Positions 60,720-64,000 of a stretch of DNA of 64,000 nt are shown one piece after another. The translations under genes and the position numbers were made by a program. The DNA lies in contig NZ_CP102355.1 of assembly GCF_009696685.2 (NCBI RefSeq), forward strand, positions 434,001 to 498,000, written 5' to 3'. A model generated the notes under the pieces. That model saw only the letters and a program-made list of their open reading frames with translations, had not been told where the DNA came from and searched no databases. Source of the stretch: Paracoccus sp. SMMA_5_TC. Its GTDB lineage: Bacteria > Pseudomonadota > Alphaproteobacteria > Rhodobacterales > Rhodobacteraceae. Every line of letters begins with the position of its first letter. The stretch's first letter is position 1.

Positions 60720-61088
60720 CTAGCGCGGCAGGTCCGGCTTTTCCGGATCGTCGAACACGGTCCAGACCCGGCCATGGGGCGGCGGCGGCAGTTCGCGCCG
60801 CTTCCATCCCAGGTGCATATGCGCCTTGGCGATGAAATAACCGGTCACCGGCGCGGTGATGAACAGAAACAGCGTGATCAGCAGCTCATGCCAGGTGATT
60901 CGGCCCAGGTGGGTCGGAAACCAGATCATCGAGGCGATCAGCGTCGTGCCTACCCCCAGCGTCGCCGCCTTGGTCGGGGCGTGCAGGCGCGTCATCGGAT
61001 CGGGCAGCTTGACCAGGCCATAGGATCCGACCAGCCCGAATATCCCGCCGATGACCAGCAGCGCGGAAACAACGATCTCGGCGATCAT
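60720..61088 (-). CDS. mrpG: Mrp/Pha cation:proton antiporter subunit G
   Basis: 122-residue membrane subunit with three helices (SALLVIGGIFGLVGSYGLVKLPDPMTRLHAPTKAATLGVG is the family core). Essential small subunit of the multi-component Na/H or K/H antiporter. It begins 11 bases after mrpF and ends the operon. Confidence 0.92.
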   Translation of the reverse strand: MIAEIVVSALLVIGGIFGLVGSYGLVKLPDPMTRLHAPTKAATLGVGTTLIASMIWFPTHLGRITWHELLITLFLFITAPVTGYFIAKAHMHLGWKRRELPPPPHGRVWTVFDDPEKPDLPR

Positions 61089-61099
61089 GTCCTATCCCC

Positions 61100-61369
61100 C
61101 TATTCGATGATGTCGCCGCGCAGGACGAATTTCGCATAGGCCACGGTCGACACGAATCCCATCATCGCAAACAGCAGCGAGGCCTCGAAATAGATTGCGG
61201 TGCCGCGATCGATGCCAAAGATGGTCAGCAGAGCGATCATGTTGATCGCCATCGTATCCAGCGCCAGAACCCGGTCCGACAGACCCGGCGCCACCACCAC
61301 CCGATACAGGCAGAAAAGCTGCGCCAGCCCGAAACAACCGTAGGCAAAGCTCAGGGCAAGCTCGATCAT
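61100..61369 (-). CDS. mrpF: Mrp/Pha cation:proton antiporter subunit F
   Basis: 89-residue membrane subunit with three helices; DRVLALDTMAINMIALLTIFG carries the conserved acidic region. Start overlaps mrpE by four bases. Confidence 0.92.
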   Translation of the reverse strand: MIELALSFAYGCFGLAQLFCLYRVVVAPGLSDRVLALDTMAINMIALLTIFGIDRGTAIYFEASLLFAMMGFVSTVAYAKFVLRGDIIE

Positions 61370-61857
61370 TCGAAAATCTCCTTCAACCTGGCCTCGTATC
61401 GCGTCTTGATGTCATGCAGCACCGCATCCGGATCGGGGGCGTGCATGGCATGGACGAGCAGCGCGCGCCCATCGTCGGACATGTCGCAGCTGACAGTGCC
61501 CGGGGTCAGCGTGATGGTCGACGCAAGCGTGACGATCGCCTCGGGCCGGGTCAGGTCCAGCGGCACAACGATCCAGGCCGGGCGCAGCGCATGACGCGGC
61601 GTGAACAGAACGATTCGCGCCACGGTGAAATTGGCCCGCACAATGTCCCACAACACCAGGGCGACATAGGCCGGCACCTTGCCCGGTCGGGTCAACCCCC
61701 GCGCGCCGGGCCAATAGGGCGCGGTCAACCACGGCACCACCAGCCCCAGCATCGCGGCAAAGATCAGCGAACCCACCGACCAGCCATTCACCAGCAGCAG
61801 CCAGGTCGCCGTCAGCACCAGCGACAGCCAGGGATGGGGGAACAGACGGCGCATCAT
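61366..61857 (-). CDS. mrpE: Mrp/Pha cation:proton antiporter subunit E
   Basis: 163 residues: two N-terminal membrane helices (LSLVLTATWLLLVNGWSVGSLIFAAMLGLVVPWL) and a cytoplasmic domain with ITLTPGTVSCDMSDDGRALLVHAM, typical of MnhE. Start overlaps mrpD by four bases. Confidence 0.92.
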   Translation of the reverse strand: MMRRLFPHPWLSLVLTATWLLLVNGWSVGSLIFAAMLGLVVPWLTAPYWPGARGLTRPGKVPAYVALVLWDIVRANFTVARIVLFTPRHALRPAWIVVPLDLTRPEAIVTLASTITLTPGTVSCDMSDDGRALLVHAMHAPDPDAVLHDIKTRYEARLKEIFE

Positions 61858-63353
61858 TTCGTGCCCTCCTGTTGCAGCAGGACGGCGGGCAGGTAGCTGT
61901 CGGGATCATGCAGCTGCGCCGCGGTCTGGCTGGCAAAGCGCATTGCCGGCTGCGCAAGCAGGCTCAGCGCCACCAGACCCGCCAGCAGCAGCCCCACGGC
62001 CAGAACCGCCAGTGGCGGCATCGGTTCGCCCGTCGCCGGCCCGTCGCTTTTCCAGAACAGCAACGAGCCGGCACGGCTGAACCCGTAGATCGCCACCAGC
62101 GAGGTGACCAGGATTACCGTCCATATCCAGACGACCGCAGGCGATTGCAGGCTGGCCTGCATCACCAGCAGCTTGCCGATAAAACCCGACAGCGGCGGCA
62201 TCCCGGCAACGGCGATGGCGCTGACAAAGAACAGTGCCGCCAGCGCGCCCGGCAGCCGGGCGCCCGGACGCAGCCACAGATCGCCGCGACGCTGGCCGAT
62301 CAGATCCACCACCAGGAACAGCGCCGCGCCTGCCAGGGTGGAATGGACAAGGTAATAGATCGCCGCCGCCGTGGCCTGCGGCGTGAACTGGGCCACCGCG
62401 ATCACCAGCGTGCCGACCGAACCGATGATGGCAAAGGCCGCCATCCGCCCCAGGTGCCGCGCGCCCAGAATCCCGAACTGGCCAATGACCAGCGTGAACA
62501 GCGCCGCCGGCAGCAACAGGTCCGCGACCACCGTCTCGATCACCGCGTCGCGGGGAAATACCATGGTGAAGAAGCGGATGATGCCATAGACGCCCACCTT
62601 GGTCATGATCGCAAACAGCGCCGTCACCGGTCCCGGCGCGTTCGCATAGGTCGAGGGCAGCCAGAAATGCAGCGGCACCAGCGCCGCCTTGATGGCAAAC
62701 ATCAGCATCAGCAGCACCGCCCCCACCCGCAGCAGGGCAGTGTCCTGGGCGGGCATCTCGGCCACGCGCTGCGCCATGTCGGCCATGTTCAGCGTTCCCG
62801 TGACCGCGTAAAGCACGCCCAGCGCCGCCAGGAACAGGGTCGAGCCGGCCAGGTTGAAGGCGATGTATTGCACCCCGGCGCGCAGCCGCATCTCGCCGCC
62901 GCCATGGATCATCAGCCCGTAGCTGGCGATCAGCAGCACCTCGAAGAACACGAACAGGTTGAAGGCGTCCCCGGTCAGGAAGGCGCCGCAGACACCCATC
63001 AGCTGGAATTGCCACAGCGCATGGAAATGCCGGCCGCGCCGGTCCCAGCCAGCGCCGATTGCATAGATCAGCACCACCAGCGCCAGCAGCGCCGTCAGCG
63101 CCACCATCAGCGCCGCCAGCCGGTCCAGCATCAGCACGATCCCGAAAGGCGCTGCCCAGTTGCCCAGGCGATAGACATGCACCTGTCCGCCATGCGCCTG
63201 CGCCAGCAGCATCCCCCCCAGCAGCAGCAGCAGCGCGGTGCCGGTCAGCGACAGCAGCCGCTGGCCGCGCAGATCCTCGCGCAGGGTCAGGATGATCAAC
63301 GATCCCATCACCGCCGGCAACAGCACCGGCGCGATCAGCACGTGATCCATCAT
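61854..63353 (-). CDS. mrpD: Mrp/Pha cation:proton antiporter subunit D
   Basis: 499-residue proton-translocating subunit homologous to NuoN/NuoM of complex I, about 14 membrane helices. LFVFFEVLLIASYGLMIHGG contains the conserved Glu, ALVPLHFWLPSTYANAPGPVTALFAIMTKVGVYGI the Lys and discontinuous helix. Overlaps mrpC and mrpE by four bases each. Confidence 0.94.
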   Translation of the reverse strand: MMDHVLIAPVLLPAVMGSLIILTLREDLRGQRLLSLTGTALLLLLGGMLLAQAHGGQVHVYRLGNWAAPFGIVLMLDRLAALMVALTALLALVVLIYAIGAGWDRRGRHFHALWQFQLMGVCGAFLTGDAFNLFVFFEVLLIASYGLMIHGGGEMRLRAGVQYIAFNLAGSTLFLAALGVLYAVTGTLNMADMAQRVAEMPAQDTALLRVGAVLLMLMFAIKAALVPLHFWLPSTYANAPGPVTALFAIMTKVGVYGIIRFFTMVFPRDAVIETVVADLLLPAALFTLVIGQFGILGARHLGRMAAFAIIGSVGTLVIAVAQFTPQATAAAIYYLVHSTLAGAALFLVVDLIGQRRGDLWLRPGARLPGALAALFFVSAIAVAGMPPLSGFIGKLLVMQASLQSPAVVWIWTVILVTSLVAIYGFSRAGSLLFWKSDGPATGEPMPPLAVLAVGLLLAGLVALSLLAQPAMRFASQTAAQLHDPDSYLPAVLLQQEGTK

Positions 63354-63697
63354 GCGCGGTCCTCCGGCTCGCGGTCGGCGCGGGGCATGTCGACCCGGTC
63401 ATCGCCGCCTTCAAGGAACGCGCCCAGGGCCATCATCACCAGAACCGCGGTCATGCCAAAGGAGATCACGATGGCGGTCAGCACCAGCGCCTGCGGCAAA
63501 GGGTCGCTGTGGGGCGCGCCCTCGACCAGGATCGGCGGCGCCCCGACCATCAGCCGGCCCGAAGAGAACAGGAACAGGTTGATCGCATAGCTGAGCATGG
63601 TCATGCCCAGCACCACCGCAAAGCTGCGCCGACGCAGGATCAGATAGATGCCGGCAGCCGTCATCATCCCGATCGCACTGGAAATCAGCAGTTCCAT
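63350..63697 (-). CDS. mrpC: Mrp/Pha cation:proton antiporter subunit C
   Basis: 115-residue NuoK homologue with three helices (SSAIGMMTAAGIYLILRRRSFAVVLGMTMLSYAINLFLF). ATG 63697 overlaps the stop of the upstream A/B subunit (ATGA). The frame open further upstream lies inside that gene and is not used. Confidence 0.92.
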   Translation of the reverse strand: MELLISSAIGMMTAAGIYLILRRRSFAVVLGMTMLSYAINLFLFSSGRLMVGAPPILVEGAPHSDPLPQALVLTAIVISFGMTAVLVMMALGAFLEGGDDRVDMPRADREPEDRA

Positions 63698-64000
63698 CAG
63701 CGCACCTCCGCCTCGCCGCGCGCCTGCCGCGCGATCCGCGCCAGCGAGTTCAGCGCCAGCATCACCGCGCCCAGCACGCACAGAAAAACGCCCAGGTCGA
63801 AGCCCATGGCCGAGGCCAGTTCGAACTTCTCGATCCCGGGCAGCTTCACATAGCCGAAGGCCGAGGTCAGGAACGGCCGGTCGAAGAACCATGCCCCGAT
63901 GCCGGTCACCCCCGCAGCGATCACCCCCGCCCCGATCAGCGCGTGGTAATTGATGCGCTGGCGCTGTTCGGCCCATTCATAGCCCGAGGCCATGTATTGC
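63697..64000 (-). CDS. mrpA: Mrp/Pha antiporter subunit A, C-terminal MnhB-like part (5' end outside window)
   Basis: The last 100 codons of a gene entering from the right edge. It reads QYMASGYEWAEQRQRINYHALIG, then two membrane helices (ALIGAGVIAAGVTGIGAWFF; MGFDLGVFLCVLGAVMLALNSLARIA). The text matches the MnhB-type C-terminus of the fused PhaA/MrpA(B) subunit found in alphaproteobacteria, and no separate mrpB exists before mrpC. The internal Met at 63993 is not a start. Confidence 0.85.
   Translation of the reverse strand, partial: QYMASGYEWAEQRQRINYHALIGAGVIAAGVTGIGAWFFDRPFLTSAFGYVKLPGIEKFELASAMGFDLGVFLCVLGAVMLALNSLARIARQARGEAEVR

Overview
The window looks like a chromosomal segment of a high-GC alphaproteobacterium of the Rhodobacteraceae, most likely Paracoccus or a close relative. 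Supporting signs are the heterotetrameric sarcosine oxidase locus, the Pha/Mrp-type antiporter with a fused A/B subunit, the FlaF, DUF1217 and CheL-like flagellar genes typical of alphaproteobacteria, a gltD-gltB pair split by a secreted protein, and dense ATGA/GTGA gene overlaps. The genus is an inference; no rRNA is present.

Layout. 1-4386 (minus): soxB, a small membrane protein, soxD and the start of soxA. 4608-6495 (plus): ccmI, ruvX and a DUF1289 gene. 6492-8941 (minus): cbpM-like, cbpA/dnaJ-like, mogA and a VOC protein. 9036-13837: argG, ilvA, an Hpt protein, a response regulator-phosphatase and a Nudix hydrolase. 13921-14005: tRNA-Leu(CAG) with a clear promoter and terminator. 14254-24626 (plus): GMC oxidoreductase, NDUFA9-like protein, uppP, gltD, a secreted protein and gltB. 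25328: a CDF metal exporter. 26614-27675: a mosaic of insertion sequence remnants. 27890-32519: a fragment of a flagellar cluster with lower apparent GC (DUF1217, flaF, fliC, an unknown gene, cheL-like; divergent fliK, flgD). 32632-38929: hbd, plsY, pyrC-like, pyrB, cobA, DUF2478, tusA-like and an enoyl-CoA hydratase. 39173-42376: exbB-exbD-tonB and convergent oxyR. 42432-43712: a CNNM/CorC-type protein. 43932-56625: the histidine utilisation region. 56691-60651: suhB, a lytic transglycosylase and dapA. 60720-64000: mrp/pha antiporter genes running off the window.

The most interesting locus is the hut region. HutH, HutU, HutI, HutF and HutG give a complete five-step route from histidine to glutamate, and HutC is the likely repressor. 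Two paired 17-bp sites lie between the divergent hutI and hutF. Embedded between hutG and hutU in the same tightly packed run are a class III CoA-transferase and an acyl-CoA dehydrogenase, which the standard pathway does not need. The adjacent ABC transporter has a solute-binding protein that keeps the carboxylate-binding Arg but has Ser where HisJ-type proteins have the Asp that binds the alpha-amino group. Together these suggest uptake of a deaminated imidazole acid such as imidazole propionate, and its CoA-dependent oxidation to urocanate feeding HutU. This is a hypothesis from gene content and residues, not a demonstrated function.

Other points of note are a dihydroorotase-like protein lacking its metal and substrate ligands next to pyrB, an internally deleted IS3 element wedged between fragments of two other insertion sequences, and a flagellar gene fragment with TTG starts and no flbT beside flaF.
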